Below are positions 19,001 through 29,508 of a stretch of 64,000 nucleotides of DNA, one piece after another (position 1 is the stretch's first letter; every line of letters starts with the position of its first letter). The stretch is taken from assembly GCA_000014925.1 (NCBI GenBank), contig CP000475.1, positions 264,238 through 328,237 of the forward strand, read 5' to 3'. The DNA is from Paenarthrobacter aurescens TC1 (GTDB taxonomy: Bacteria; Actinomycetota; Actinomycetes; Actinomycetales; Micrococcaceae). Under the pieces are notes generated by a model. The model saw nothing but the letters and a program-made list of their open reading frames with translations. It ran no database searches and was not told where the DNA came from. A program made the position numbers and the translations under genes.

Positions 19001-20906
19001 CCTCGACAACGTCATCTTCCCGCAGAACAACGAACGAGCAGCCCATCAGAAGGCGCTCGACATCAGGGTCATTGTTGGCAACCCGCCCTACTCGGTAGGC
19101 CAGGGAAGCCAGAATGATGCAAACGCTAACTTGAAGTATCCAACCCTCGATGCGTCAATTGAACGCACGTATGCGGCTCGGTCGCGCGCCGCATTAAAGC
19201 GGAACCTTTACGATTCGTATATCCGGGCTATCCGCTGGGCCTCCAACCGTCTTGAAACCTCGAAGCACGGCGGCATCGTCGCCTATGTCAGCAACGGGGG
19301 CTACATCGACTCCAACACCGCCGATGGCCTCCGCAAAACCTTGGCCGACGAATTCCACTCCATCTACATTTACAACCTACGCGGCAACCAACGTACTGCA
19401 GGCGAACTCTCCCGCAAGGAAGGCGGCAAGATTTTTGGCTCCGGCAGCCGAAACACGGTAGCCGTAATGATTTTGGTCAAGAAAGCCGGCGCCAGCGGCG
19501 GCGCAACGGTTCACTATCGGGACATCGGGGATTACCTTACACGCGAAGAGAAGCTCGCGATTGTCCAAGAGAGTACGGTCGCTTCCGTGAACTGGCAAAG
19601 AATTATCCCGAATGTGGAGGGGGATTGGATAAACCAACGCAACGCTGCATTCGACCGCTTCACTCCCGTTGGCGACAAGTCAAAGGGAACCCCGGCAATT
19701 TTTGCTAACTATTCTTTGGGCCTGGTCACTGCTCGGGACGCCTGGGTATACAACTACTCAAGCGAGACTGTTGAAAATAACGTCAAGCGAATGATCGAGT
19801 TTTATAACCATCAGGTTGACCTTTACGCCAAGGCTGTGTCCTCTAACTCCGCTACTTCTCAAAGTCGTTCCATTGATGAGTTAATCGATCGGGATCCAAC
19901 TAAATTCAGCTGGGATCGATCCGATAAGTCACGGTTACCACGAGGCATCAAGTACGGCTACGAGCCTGGAGGCGCCTATGTCTCCCTCTACCGCCCATTT
20001 TCAAAGCAGAACGTTCATTTTTCGCGCCAACTGAACAACTGCGTCTATCAGCTGCCCGCGTTGTTCCCCGATAGCCAAACCAAGAACCTAGGTTTCTACT
20101 GTGTCGGCATGGGTTCAGCTGTCCCGTTCTCTGTGTTGGCGACCAATGTCTTGCCGAACCTCCATGTGACTGGCGCAGGTAGCGGCGGACAGTTTTTCTC
20201 ACGGTACACATACCAGCCTCGGCCCAGTGGCGAGGATTTGTTGAGCCAACTCGCGTCGACATCAAAAACTGATCAGCCTGAACAAGTAGACAACATCACT
20301 GATGACGCCTTGCAGGAATACAGCACTTTCTACGGTGGTGGAGTCAGTAAGGACGACATTTTCTACTATGTTTACGGCATCCTGCACTCACCTGAATACC
20401 GTGCAGAGTTTGCGTCTGACCTGCAGAAAATGCTGCCCCGGATCCCCAAGGTAGCCGAGGTTGAAAGCTTCCGGGCATTTGTGGCCGCGGGCCGAGATCT
20501 CGCTGCACTGCATATTGGCTACGAGGAAGTGGAGCCGTATCCGCTGGAGGAATCGGCTGTCAGCGACAATGTGGAGAATCCCTATCGGGTTCGAAAGATG
20601 AACTTCGGTAAGGGCAAGGACCGCAACACGATCATTTACAACGAGCACATCACCCTATCCGGCATCCCCGAAGTAGCCTACGAGTACCAGCTGGGCTCCC
20701 GCTCCGCCATCGAGTGGATCATAGAGCGATACCAGGTCAAGACGGACAAAGCCTCCGGCATCATCAATGACCCCAACGACTGGTGTCAGGAGGTGGGCAA
20801 TCCCCGGTACATCATTGATCTGCTGAGGCGGATCGTCACGGTCAGCGTCGAAACATTGAAAATTGTGCAGGATCTCCCTCCGATCAAATTCAGTGTTAGC
20901 ACTTGA
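16089..20906 (+). CDS. Type ISP restriction-modification enzyme (nuclease-helicase-methylase in one chain)
   Basis: A 1605-residue protein with every part of an LlaGI-like single-chain enzyme. An Mrr-like nuclease has G-I-D at 64-66 and Q-C-K at 81-83. Superfamily 2 helicase motifs follow: Walker A C-G-T-G-K-T near 196, D-E-A-H near 320, then M-T-A-T-P. An N6-adenine methylase comes next, with D-P-F-T-G-T-G near 886 and N-P-P-Y near 998. A long C-terminal region presumably recognises the target. Such enzymes modify one strand of a short asymmetric site and translocate before cleaving. All key residues are present, so it should be active. No ribosome site is obvious before the ATG. Confidence 0.87.
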   Translation: MASSPFAALLDRLYFTASDERDKGSRFERLIRSYLQLDPQYAEQFSDVWLWDEWPGRDGHVDTGIDLVAAERDTGDLVAIQCKFYDPARPLRKEQIDSFFTAAGKKEFSRGLIVSTSDKWSKHAEDALRGQSKPVSRLRFQDLEDSTIDWSTFDLDQPEEMERKDKKRPRPHQRAAIEKVREGFQAHDRGKLIMACGTGKTYTSLRIVEDMVPVGGSVLFLVPSISLLQQTLTEWTAESEVPLRPLAVCSDTKVGKNHEDLSAHDLAFPASTDSQKLYSRSRKSTGQAAVTVVFSTYQSIDVVAQAQGLGLGEFDLIVCDEAHRTTGLTQGDDDDSAFVRVHDQDFIKAKKRLYMTATPRIYVQESKTKAAENDVKVFSMDDEAAYGPEFHHLGFGEAVERNLLSDYKVLVLAVNEESVNKTFQQLLTDDNNELNLDDVAKIVGCWNGLAKRGVDQSRLEVTGAPMKRAVAFAQNIKESKKIASMFAEVTDQLAHEHEGSLRCEGEHVDGTFNVLERNEKLDWLKADTASNQDGDVCRVLSNARCLSEGVDVPALDAVLFLNPRNSQVDVVQSVGRVMRKAEGKEYGYIILPIGVPTDMAPEEALKDNRKYKVVWDVLQALRAHDDRFNAMINKIELNKAKDDKLQIIGVGGEGRNVDGQDGTAPDGAGTQTMLHFPNLEEWRNAIYARIVRKVGDRRYWEDWAKDVKDIAERHTLRIRGILDDPASGVQDAFGQFLDGLRGNLNESITRDDAVDMLSQHLITKPVFDALFENYSFAAHNPVSRVMENMLEKLRGKSLETETAALEKFYASVRMRAEGIDNAEGKQKIITELYEKFFKLAFPRAAESLGIVYTPVEVVDFIIRSVDDVLRSEFGASLTDRGVHVLDPFTGTGTFIVRLLQSGLIRPEDLLYKYTNDLHANEILLLAYYIAAINIEATLHGLLTEQDPEAGYVPFDGIVLTDTFQMTEDDDTLDNVIFPQNNERAAHQKALDIRVIVGNPPYSVGQGSQNDANANLKYPTLDASIERTYAARSRAALKRNLYDSYIRAIRWASNRLETSKHGGIVAYVSNGGYIDSNTADGLRKTLADEFHSIYIYNLRGNQRTAGELSRKEGGKIFGSGSRNTVAVMILVKKAGASGGATVHYRDIGDYLTREEKLAIVQESTVASVNWQRIIPNVEGDWINQRNAAFDRFTPVGDKSKGTPAIFANYSLGLVTARDAWVYNYSSETVENNVKRMIEFYNHQVDLYAKAVSSNSATSQSRSIDELIDRDPTKFSWDRSDKSRLPRGIKYGYEPGGAYVSLYRPFSKQNVHFSRQLNNCVYQLPALFPDSQTKNLGFYCVGMGSAVPFSVLATNVLPNLHVTGAGSGGQFFSRYTYQPRPSGEDLLSQLASTSKTDQPEQVDNITDDALQEYSTFYGGGVSKDDIFYYVYGILHSPEYRAEFASDLQKMLPRIPKVAEVESFRAFVAAGRDLAALHIGYEEVEPYPLEESAVSDNVENPYRVRKMNFGKGKDRNTIIYNEHITLSGIPEVAYEYQLGSRSAIEWIIERYQVKTDKASGIINDPNDWCQEVGNPRYIIDLLRRIVTVSVETLKIVQDLPPIKFSVST

Positions 20907-21276
20907 GTCTGACTTCTATTCGCAGCAATGAGGACCTTGCCGGAGCTGCCGCTCCACCCAAGGTAGTGCTGCCTCACCCTTCTTCTCTCGGCCGAACGCC
21001 GATAACGGCGCATAAGTCGGCCTAGGAAGTGGCGCCAAGGCAGCTGCGTGACATGACTCCGGCAATTGCTCCCCCCGCCCGAAACCAGTTTGGAAGAGAA
21101 CCCGGTACAGTCGCCATCGGGCCGGGGAGGAAGTCATGGCTGACGTCGTCTGCCGGCTTCGCCCCGCACTGTCCGGGATAGGTAACCGGTGTACTGATGT
21201 CCGTGTGCTCTCCGTCTACTTGGATTCATAGGCCGGTGGAAATCCTGGATGACCTGCAAGAGCAGTCATCCCAGGC
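20907..21276. other. Gap between convergent ISP and lsr2 genes, with the first 18-bp repeat copy
   Basis: No gene is seen. It holds the 18-bp repeat at 20999-21016 and presumably the 3' ends of both flanking transcripts. Confidence 0.4.
20999..21016 (+). repeat. Dispersed 18-bp repeat, copy 1
   Basis: CCGATAACGGCGCATAAG, 17/18 to the consensus CCGATAACGGCGCATATG. Its left half contains the palindrome GCCG-ATAA-CGGC. It is the left border of the lsr2-thiC module. Confidence 0.75.
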
Positions 21277-21615
21277 TCAGGCCACGGCCCTTTGGTAGGC
21301 GTCGACGATTTCGGCTGATATCCGGCCCCGCCGGGGAACCTGAAAGCCCATACCTTTCGCCCATTCACGGATCTTCCGGGCCTCATCCCGCCTGATTGCG
21401 GCCGGCGCGGAACGGGAAGTGCGCTGCCTGGAAGCAGCCGCAGCGACCTTGCGCCCGGCGCTGATGTACTGGTGCAACACGTTGCGTACGGCGGCGGCCT
21501 CATCGGCAGACAGATCGATTTCGTAGATAATGCCGTCAAGTCCGAATTGCACAGTTTCGTCGGCCGGCCCGCCATCCAAGTCCGAAACCAGAACGATCCT
21601 GATCTGCTGCGCCAT
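21277..21615 (-). CDS. lsr2: Lsr2 nucleoid-associated protein
   Basis: A 112-residue Lsr2-family protein. The N-terminal dimerisation part begins A-Q-Q-I-R-I-V-L-V-S-D-L-D-G-G, and the C-terminal DNA-binding helix pair reads R-K-I-R-E-W-A-K and ends around the R-R-G-R-I-S minor-groove motif. The ATG at 21615 gives the normal family N-terminus. Lsr2 silences AT-rich, often foreign, DNA in Actinobacteria. It lies within a repeat-bordered module, so it may be an accessory copy. Confidence 0.87.
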   Translation of the reverse strand: MAQQIRIVLVSDLDGGPADETVQFGLDGIIYEIDLSADEAAAVRNVLHQYISAGRKVAAAASRQRTSRSAPAAIRRDEARKIREWAKGMGFQVPRRGRISAEIVDAYQRAVA

Positions 21616-21910
21616 GCCGGATGACTCCAAAATAGTGCGAATAATTGTCCCCGCTTAATCATTACGCATATCCTCCGCGCCCATGAAAGCATGCAGCGCC
21701 TGTACGGACGTCTGGGGGGAATCATCACAACCCCGGCATGCCGCCCGGCAGCCGTTCAAGAGCCGGTTCAGGCGCGCACTGTTGGCCCGACGTGACCGTC
21801 CGGAATCAGCCAGCCGCCCGGGATAGACGCAGGGGTCTCGGTGCGCTCTCCCGGCGTAGGCGCGGGCCTTGTTTCTGTCGGTAGGCCTGCCGCTGCTATC
21901 CTCGTGTGTA

Positions 21911-23748
<1,838 letters not shown>

Positions 23749-24067
23749 AAGTCCGGCTTCCACGCGGCCGCCGAAGCCGCGGCCGTGTCGAAACCCAATG
23801 CGAGGACACGTAATCCCGGGTGGAACCGGAGGAACATGCCGGGCTTCTTCAAGAGTCAGGCCACCGGCAAGCTCCGATAACGGCGCACATGTCGCCGCCT
23901 GGCTGGATCGGGGTCGGAAAGATCCGCAGGAATCCGGTTTAGCCGGTTCCTGTGTTCCGGTCCGGTCACAACCGTCGGGCCTGCCTCACGGGTACACCGC
24001 TGCCGCTTCAGGTGCGGCCGCGGTGCTGGCTCCGGTACTTCGGCCATGGCAGCCTGCTGCTGTGGCT
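23749..24067. other. Gap between convergent thiC and CNNM genes, with repeat copy 2
   Basis: A GC-rich imperfect hairpin just after thiC (23760-23787, GCGGCC...GGCCGTG) may act as terminator. The 18-bp repeat lies at 23874-23891. No gene is seen. Confidence 0.4.
23874..23891 (+). repeat. Dispersed 18-bp repeat, copy 2
   Basis: CCGATAACGGCGCACATG, 17/18 to the consensus. It separates the lsr2-thiC module from the metal transport module, in the same orientation as the others. Confidence 0.75.
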
Positions 24068-25111
24068 TTAGGTGCGGCTGGTGCTTCGGCTGTCGTCACG
24101 GATCTGGCCAACGAGTTCTTCGAGCATGTCTTCGAGGGTCACGATGCCGTACGGGTGTCCTGTTTCGTCGATGGCCAGTGCAAGGTGCGCCCCTTCACGC
24201 TGCATGCGGTGCAGCGAGGACCGCAGTGCATCGTTCAGGTTCACCCGCGGCAGGTCGCGGACCAAGCTGGCCGGCAGCGGCTTGTTCCTGTCCGCGGCGT
24301 CCAGTCCGAGCAGGTCTTTGACGTGCACGTAGCCGTCCAGAGCGCCGGAGGGTGCCTGGACAGGGAACCGGGAGAAACCGTTGGCGGCGACCTGTTCAAT
24401 CTGCTCCGGGGTGCACCCGGCCGGCAGGGTGGTGACCTTGCTCAGCGGGATCACGATGCTTTCGACCGAGCGTTCTTCGAAGGTCAGCGCGCCGAGCAGG
24501 AGCCGTTCGTCCTGCTTATCGAGGAGCCCGCCTTCACGCGATTCCTCGACCAGCCCGGCGACCTCGTCACGGGTGAACGTGCTGGCGACTTCGTTCTTGG
24601 GCTCGACGTTGAACAGCCGCAGGATGCCGTTGCCGATGGCGTTCATGCACCACAGCAACGGCTGCAGCATCCGCACCACGACGACCAGGACCGGTCCCAG
24701 GATGAAAGCCATCCGTTCGGGCCCGGCCAGCGCAATGTTTTTCGGCACCATCTCGCCGAGCACCACGTGCAGGAACGTCACAACGCTCAAGGCGATGGCG
24801 TAGGCGATCGGGTCGATCAGCCCTGCCGGCACCCCCCAGGTATTGAAGGGACCCTCCAGGGCGTGGACGACCATCGGTTTGGTGACATAGCCCAAGGCCA
24901 GGGAGCAGACGGTGATGCCCAGCTGCGCGCCGGCCATCATGAGCGAAACGTTCTCAATGGCCCACAAGGTCATTTTGGCGGCCCGGCCGCCTTGTTCGGC
25001 CCGGGGTTCGACAATGCTGCGCCGTGCGGCGATCAGGGAGAACTCGGCTCCGACGAAGAAGAAGTTCGCCACGAGCAGGACGATGGTCAGGATGATTCCG
25101 GTGGCGTCCAT
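24068..25111 (-). CDS. CNNM/CorC-family membrane protein (second of a pair)
   Basis: A 347-residue protein with an N-terminal DUF21 (CNNM) transmembrane domain (about residues 1-190) and a CBS-pair domain (about 205-340). It lacks the C-terminal CorC_HlyC domain of its neighbour. CNNM proteins export or sense Mg2+ and related divalent cations at the membrane; bacterial members are often annotated as hemolysin-like. Its ATG directly abuts the stop codon of the upstream CNNM gene, so the two are one operon and may form a heteromer. Confidence 0.82.
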   Translation of the reverse strand: MDATGIILTIVLLVANFFFVGAEFSLIAARRSIVEPRAEQGGRAAKMTLWAIENVSLMMAGAQLGITVCSLALGYVTKPMVVHALEGPFNTWGVPAGLIDPIAYAIALSVVTFLHVVLGEMVPKNIALAGPERMAFILGPVLVVVVRMLQPLLWCMNAIGNGILRLFNVEPKNEVASTFTRDEVAGLVEESREGGLLDKQDERLLLGALTFEERSVESIVIPLSKVTTLPAGCTPEQIEQVAANGFSRFPVQAPSGALDGYVHVKDLLGLDAADRNKPLPASLVRDLPRVNLNDALRSSLHRMQREGAHLALAIDETGHPYGIVTLEDMLEELVGQIRDDSRSTSRT

Positions 25112-26458
25112 TTAGCGTTCCTCTCCCTCGCTGGCCAGGGGTTCGGTGGTGGCCAGGATCTTCGCGATCCGGGCCCCGTCCATCTCCTCCACTTGCAGCC
25201 CGATCCTGGCCGGAGGGTGATCGTGCGAGCCTTCGGTCACCAGCTCGACGGTGTCTCCGGCCTCGGCGAGGCGGCCCAGATGAAGCGTGAACAGGCCGGC
25301 GAGCGTGTCGTACTCGGTGCCCTCCGGAATGGTGTGGCCCAGAATCCCGGTGGCCTCGTCCGGGCGCAGGGCGCCGTCGAGCCGCCACACCCCGAAGGGC
25401 AGCCGCTCGCTCGTGTCGTCCCCGGGGTCGTGTTCGTCCATGACTTCGCCGACAAGTTCCTCAACCAGGTCCTCCAGCGTGATCAGCCCGGCGACGTCTC
25501 CGGTTTCGTCGATCAGGACTGCCATCTGCAGGCCGCCGGCCCGCAGCGTGTCCATCAGGTCATCAAGTTCCACGGTGTCCGGGATGAGGGTGGGCTCGTC
25601 CATGATTTCGCCGACCGCGAGGTCGCCGCGGTACCCGAAAGGGACGGCCAGACCGCGCCGGATGTGTACGATCCCGCGTACATGGTGGGAACCTGGCTCC
25701 ATCACCGGGAAGCGGGAGTGGCCGGTGGCCGCTGCGATGTCCAGCATCTCCTGGACGCTCTGATCCGGGGCGACGGCCACGATCCTCGTCCGCGGGGTCA
25801 TCGCGTCGTGGCCGCGGCGGGCACCGAACGCAAACGACCGGCGGACCAGTTCGGCGGTCTCCTCGGGCAGTACTCCCTGGCGGGCAGAGTGCCGCACAAG
25901 GACGGTCAGTTCCTCCGGGGAGCGGGCCGAGGCAAGTTCCTCCTGCGGCTCGATGCCTATCGCCCGGACCAGCTTATTGGCCGTTCCGTTGAAGAACACC
26001 AGCAGCGGCTTAGTCACAGCACTGAATCCACGCTGAAAGCCGGAAACGGCGCGCGCGGTGGCCAGCGGCCTCGCGATAGCCAGATTCTTCGGAACGAGCT
26101 CGCCAAACACCATCGTCAACACGGTCGCCAAAACCAACGCGATCGTGACGGACACGGACCGGGCCGCAGCCTCAGCAAGACCTGCATCCATCAAAGGCCC
26201 CAGCACCAGGGCTGCGATCGCAGGCTCAGCCAGGAAGCCGATCCCCAGATTCGTCAACGTGATGCCCAACTGGGCACCCGAGAGCTGGGTGGAAAGCGTG
26301 TTCATCGCCTTCAAAACGCCGACGGACTTCTTGTCGCCGGCGTCGGCGGCATCCCTGACCGCGTTGCGGTTCACCGTAATCAGGGAGAACTCGGCCGCGA
26401 CGAACAGACCGCAGCCGGCGATCAGCAGCAGACCACCCAGGATCGAGACTAATTCCAT
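25112..26458 (-). CDS. CNNM/CorC-family membrane protein with CorC_HlyC domain (first of a pair)
   Basis: A 448-residue protein: DUF21 transmembrane domain with several helices (about 1-190), a CBS pair (about 215-335, containing M-T-P-R-T-R-I-V) and a C-terminal CorC_HlyC/transporter-associated domain. The family handles Mg2+ or similar cations. The ribosome site AGGGGG, 9 nt before the ATG, is the 3' arm of a strong hairpin, so translation is probably controlled by RNA structure. It heads a two-gene operon. Confidence 0.85.
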   Translation of the reverse strand: MELVSILGGLLLIAGCGLFVAAEFSLITVNRNAVRDAADAGDKKSVGVLKAMNTLSTQLSGAQLGITLTNLGIGFLAEPAIAALVLGPLMDAGLAEAAARSVSVTIALVLATVLTMVFGELVPKNLAIARPLATARAVSGFQRGFSAVTKPLLVFFNGTANKLVRAIGIEPQEELASARSPEELTVLVRHSARQGVLPEETAELVRRSFAFGARRGHDAMTPRTRIVAVAPDQSVQEMLDIAAATGHSRFPVMEPGSHHVRGIVHIRRGLAVPFGYRGDLAVGEIMDEPTLIPDTVELDDLMDTLRAGGLQMAVLIDETGDVAGLITLEDLVEELVGEVMDEHDPGDDTSERLPFGVWRLDGALRPDEATGILGHTIPEGTEYDTLAGLFTLHLGRLAEAGDTVELVTEGSHDHPPARIGLQVEEMDGARIAKILATTEPLASEGEER

Positions 26459-26467
26459 TTAGAAACA

Positions 26468-26541
26468 CCCCCTGCTGCGGTTCTCGGAGCACATTCGAGC
26501 ATCAGCAGGGGGCATGGACTATGCCCCGGACTGTCACCGGG
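26468..26541 (-). promoter_or_regulatory. Structured mRNA leader that can hide the CNNM ribosome site
   Basis: Read on the minus strand, three hairpins occur before the CNNM start: CCCGG/CCGGG (26525-26541), GGGGCAT/ATGCCCC (26509-26527) and CCCCCTGCTG/CAGCAGGGGG (26468-26512). The last contains the ribosome site in its 3' arm. The second and third share the same C run, so they exclude each other. This on/off arrangement is typical of a riboswitch. I cannot match the aptamer to a known class. Confidence 0.6.
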
Positions 26542-27072
26542 AGTGGACATCAGATCCTCTCAAAGATCAAAAGACAGAAAACGTCCGCGGCCTGACTGCC
26601 GTGGACAACATAATTTTGCCACCGCATATCCCACCGACGCAAAGAGCAGACCCAGGCGGAATGCACTGCCCCAAGGGGGAGACCACTCTGTTCCGCTTTC
26701 AGCTGCAAACCCAAGGCAAAACGCCAAGCAACACACCACATGACCGGTTCCCGGGCAGCGGTCGGGGAAAAGATGCTGCTCCCTCAGTTTTCGCCAAAAC
26801 CACTGAGGGAGCTGCCCCTTAGGACAGCCCGCGAACATTCAGCCGCCCCTCCCCAACTGTCAGCATCGGCCGCAACGGCCTCTCACTCCTGCACAGCTCC
26901 GGAACCTGATGTCGTCCCGGGAGCGACAGTTGGGGTCCCTGACCGCCGCTCCGGCCGAGGATCCGAACGTGCCCTCGATGGGGTAGGAGTCCGAGGACAC
27001 GACCGGCCCGGACACGGTGTACTTCCCGGCGGGAGCCTCAGGGCTCCCCTTTCACAGCTGCCGGTGGGATAC
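26542..27072. other. 530-bp gap between two minus-strand genes
   Basis: It holds the terminator of the terC gene (26778-26812) and, left of it, the presumed promoter and 5' leader of the CNNM operon. An open frame at 26514-26822 lacks a ribosome site and overlaps the structured leader, so it is not called. Confidence 0.45.
26778..26812 (-). terminator. Strong hairpin after the minus-strand terC gene
   Basis: GCTCCCTCAGT and ACTGAGGGAGC form a perfect 11-bp stem with a 13-nt loop, about 260 bp past the terC stop codon. No long U run follows, as is common in high-GC Actinobacteria. Confidence 0.55.
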
Positions 27073-28149
27073 CTACCTGAACGTATCTGCAGTGGACATC
27101 GTCTTCTCATCGACCCCGGAATTCTCATCCCGGTCGTGCGGGTCGGCGGTGACCACGGGTTCGCCGTGGACCAGTCCGCGGTCGTCCTCGTCGCCGCGGG
27201 TCTTGAGCAGACTCGCAACAGTTGCGACGACGATGGTCGCGGCGATGAAGAGCAGCGAGAACCAGATAGGGATCTCGGGCACCCAGAGGAGCGGCTCCCC
27301 GCCGTTGACGAAGGGGAGCTCATTGACGTGCAGGGCGTGGAAGACGAGCTTCACACCGATGAAGCCGAGGATGACGGCCAGACCCTGCGCGAGGTAGACC
27401 AGACGTTCGAGCAGCCCGCCGATGAGGAAGAACAACTGACGCAGACCCATCAGCGCAAACGCGTTGGCAGTGAAGACGATGTAAGCCTCGTTGGTCAGCC
27501 CGTAGATTGCGGGGATCGAGTCGACGGCGAAGATGAGGTCCACAAAGCCGATCGCGACGATGGTAAGCAGCATCGGCGTGACGAAGCGCTTCCCGCCCTG
27601 CCGCACGGTGAGCTTGTCCTGGTGATACTCATCAGTGACGGGCAGGACCCGGCGCACGAGTGTCATGAACTTACCGTTAGCCGGATTGGCCTCGTGGCTG
27701 CTGAACGCCTGCCGGTAGGCCAGGACAAGCAGCAGGGCACCGAAGATGTAGAAAACCCAGGAGAAGTTCTCGATCAGGGCCGCTCCAATGGCGATGAACC
27801 CGCCGCGCAGGATCAGGGCGATGATGATCCCGATCATCAGCACCTTCTGCTGGTACTTCTTCGGTACCGCGAATCCGGCCATTACAATGAGGAAGACGAA
27901 CAGGTTGTCGATCGACAGTGCCTTCTCGGTGAGGTAACCGGCGAAATACTCGCCGCCGAACGTCCATCCCGACACCGTACCGATCCCCACCCCGAACAGC
28001 AGTGCGAGCCCGATGTAGAACGCGGACCAGCGCGCCGACTCCGCGATGGACGGCTCGTGGGGTTTGCGCACGTGGGCGAAAAACTCGTAGATGAAGAACA
28101 GGATCGTCACGGCGATCGTGATGAACCAGACCATAGGTGTGACCTGCAT
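27073..28149 (-). CDS. TerC-family integral membrane protein, probable Mn2+ exporter
   Basis: A 358-residue TerC/Alx-type protein with about nine hydrophobic helices. The family signature is present: the segment around E-K-A-L-S-I-D-N-L-F-V-F, and D-L-I-F-A-V-D-S-I-P-A-I in the second half, with paired acidic residues inside helices. The ATG at 28149 has GGAG at 7-nt spacing. A manganese-type riboswitch precedes it, which supports a role in Mn2+ efflux or metalation of secreted enzymes rather than tellurite resistance. It lies in a module with two CNNM genes and a second TerC gene. Confidence 0.85.
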   Translation of the reverse strand: MQVTPMVWFITIAVTILFFIYEFFAHVRKPHEPSIAESARWSAFYIGLALLFGVGIGTVSGWTFGGEYFAGYLTEKALSIDNLFVFLIVMAGFAVPKKYQQKVLMIGIIIALILRGGFIAIGAALIENFSWVFYIFGALLLVLAYRQAFSSHEANPANGKFMTLVRRVLPVTDEYHQDKLTVRQGGKRFVTPMLLTIVAIGFVDLIFAVDSIPAIYGLTNEAYIVFTANAFALMGLRQLFFLIGGLLERLVYLAQGLAVILGFIGVKLVFHALHVNELPFVNGGEPLLWVPEIPIWFSLLFIAATIVVATVASLLKTRGDEDDRGLVHGEPVVTADPHDRDENSGVDEKTMSTADTFR

Positions 28150-28182
28150 AGAGGTGCTCCAAGGGGTAGGCGTTGAACAGAT

Positions 28183-28290
28183 ACGCCAAGGTCTCCTCCG
28201 CCCGGTCGACACCGGAGCCAATCGACCCGAGACGCTTCAATGCATCCGTATTGACGGGCCGATCACAGACGGGAGTACTCCCCTTGATAG
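28183..28290 (-). promoter_or_regulatory. yybP-ykoY (manganese) riboswitch before terC
   Basis: On the minus strand the 5' landmark CAAGGGGAGTACTCCCG (28274-28286 region) and the 3' landmark GGAGGAGACCTTGGC (28185-28199 region) can pair as CAAGG/CCTTG to form P1. The two hallmark loops, GGGGAGTA and GAGACCTTGG, are present. It ends about 35 nt before the start codon. This class senses Mn2+ and commonly controls TerC genes. Confidence 0.78.
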
Positions 28291-28439
28291 GAATATATTA
28301 GCCGAACCAAAAGCATGGTCCTAACCGACATCATGCCGCTGTTAGCGCCCAGGGACTGCTCGGGCTTCTTGACTCGGGTCTTCGGCGCGAAGACGCAGAA
28401 CCCACGTTACTTGCCATGCAGAGTGGTTATGCTGGCCGG

Positions 28440-29342
28440 ATGGAACTGGCATTCGAGCTGACACCCGATCTGGCCATCGCGTTTGTGACCCTGTTCATCC
28501 TGGAGATCGTCCTGGGCGTGGACAACGTCATCTTCATCTCGATCCTGGCGAGCAAACTTCCGGTGGAGCAGCAGGCCAGGGCCCGCAACCTCGGGTTGAC
28601 GCTCGGTATGCTGATGCGCGTCGTCCTGTTGTTCGCAGCCTCCTGGATCATTTCCCTCACCGAGGATCTCTTCGAACTCTTCGGGATGGGGTTCTCCGGA
28701 CGAGATCTGATCCTGCTGTTCGGCGGCTTGTTCCTGGTCTATAAAGCGGTACGGGAGATCCACGAGAAGCTCGAGGGCACCGAATCCCATGGCTTGGGTG
28801 GTGCGAAGGCCGCCACGTTCGGCGCCGTGCTGGGGCAGATCATCATCCTGGACATGGTCTTCTCCTTCGACTCGGTGATCACCGCCGTCGGGATGGTGGA
28901 CAACCTGCTGGTCATCATCGTCGCGGTGCTGTCCTCCTTCACCATCATGCTCTTCTCGGCGAAGTACATCTTCGCCTTCGTCAACCGGCACCCCACCGTC
29001 AAGATGCTCGCGTTGGCCTTCCTGGTACTGATCGGGGTGTTCCTGATCGCCGACGGGTTTGAGGTCAAGATCGACAAGGCTCTCATCTACGGCCCGATGG
29101 CGTTCGCCATCGCCGTGGAAGCACTGAACCTGGCGGCCAAGCGGCGGCAGGAAAAACGCCTCGGCAAGCCCATCGACCCGGTCCATCTGCGCCACGCCTA
29201 CACGAAAGCCGACGACCGCGATGCCGTCGCCGCCGCAACAGCCCGTGGGCCGGAAGCCGGCGACGTCCATCTGTCCCGCAAACCGGTCACCGGCCGAATC
29301 ACCGACGACGACGGACACCAGGAACCTGCCGGGCTGGGCTGA
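28440..29342 (+). CDS. TerC-family membrane protein (second paralogue)
   Basis: A 300-residue TerC/YkoY-type protein starting M-E-L-A-F-E-L-T. Signature segments are V-L-G-V-D-N-V-I-F-I-S-I-L-A and D-M-V-F-S-F-D-S-V-I-T-A-V, with acidic residues in membrane helices. There is no ribosome site before ATG 28440, but TATGCT ends 6 nt before it, so a leaderless transcript is possible. It is divergent from the riboswitch-controlled TerC gene; I see no riboswitch for this copy. A C-terminal soluble tail of about 60 residues is charged. Probable Mn2+ or other divalent metal transport. Confidence 0.83.
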   Translation: MELAFELTPDLAIAFVTLFILEIVLGVDNVIFISILASKLPVEQQARARNLGLTLGMLMRVVLLFAASWIISLTEDLFELFGMGFSGRDLILLFGGLFLVYKAVREIHEKLEGTESHGLGGAKAATFGAVLGQIIILDMVFSFDSVITAVGMVDNLLVIIVAVLSSFTIMLFSAKYIFAFVNRHPTVKMLALAFLVLIGVFLIADGFEVKIDKALIYGPMAFAIAVEALNLAAKRRQEKRLGKPIDPVHLRHAYTKADDRDAVAAATARGPEAGDVHLSRKPVTGRITDDDGHQEPAGLG

Positions 29343-29445
29343 CCCGATGAGGCCGCCGAGCAGGCCGGACGGCGCTTCTGCTCACACCCACAAGCCATCA
29401 GATAACCCAACCGCAGACCCAACGGCAGGTGCGGGATTTCAAACG

Positions 29446-29463
29446 CCGATAACGGCGCATATG
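29446..29463 (+). repeat. Dispersed 18-bp repeat, copy 3
   Basis: CCGATAACGGCGCATATG, exact consensus, followed by ACC as in copy 5. It borders the metal module and the single-gene segment. Confidence 0.78.
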
Positions 29464-29508
29464 ACCAGTAATAGGAGAAGTCGCTTAAGCGTATGCGGCA
29501 GCGCCTTA

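Noticed and set aside
23798..26452. Very long plus-strand open frame (884 codons) across the CNNM genes
   Set aside because: It is antisense to two clear CNNM genes and its product is low-complexity, rich in Gly, Asp, Gln and Val, as expected for a mirror frame in high-GC DNA.
26740..28176. Long plus-strand frame antisense to terC
   Set aside because: The minus strand encodes a complete TerC protein behind a riboswitch; the plus frame has no ribosome site or family pattern.
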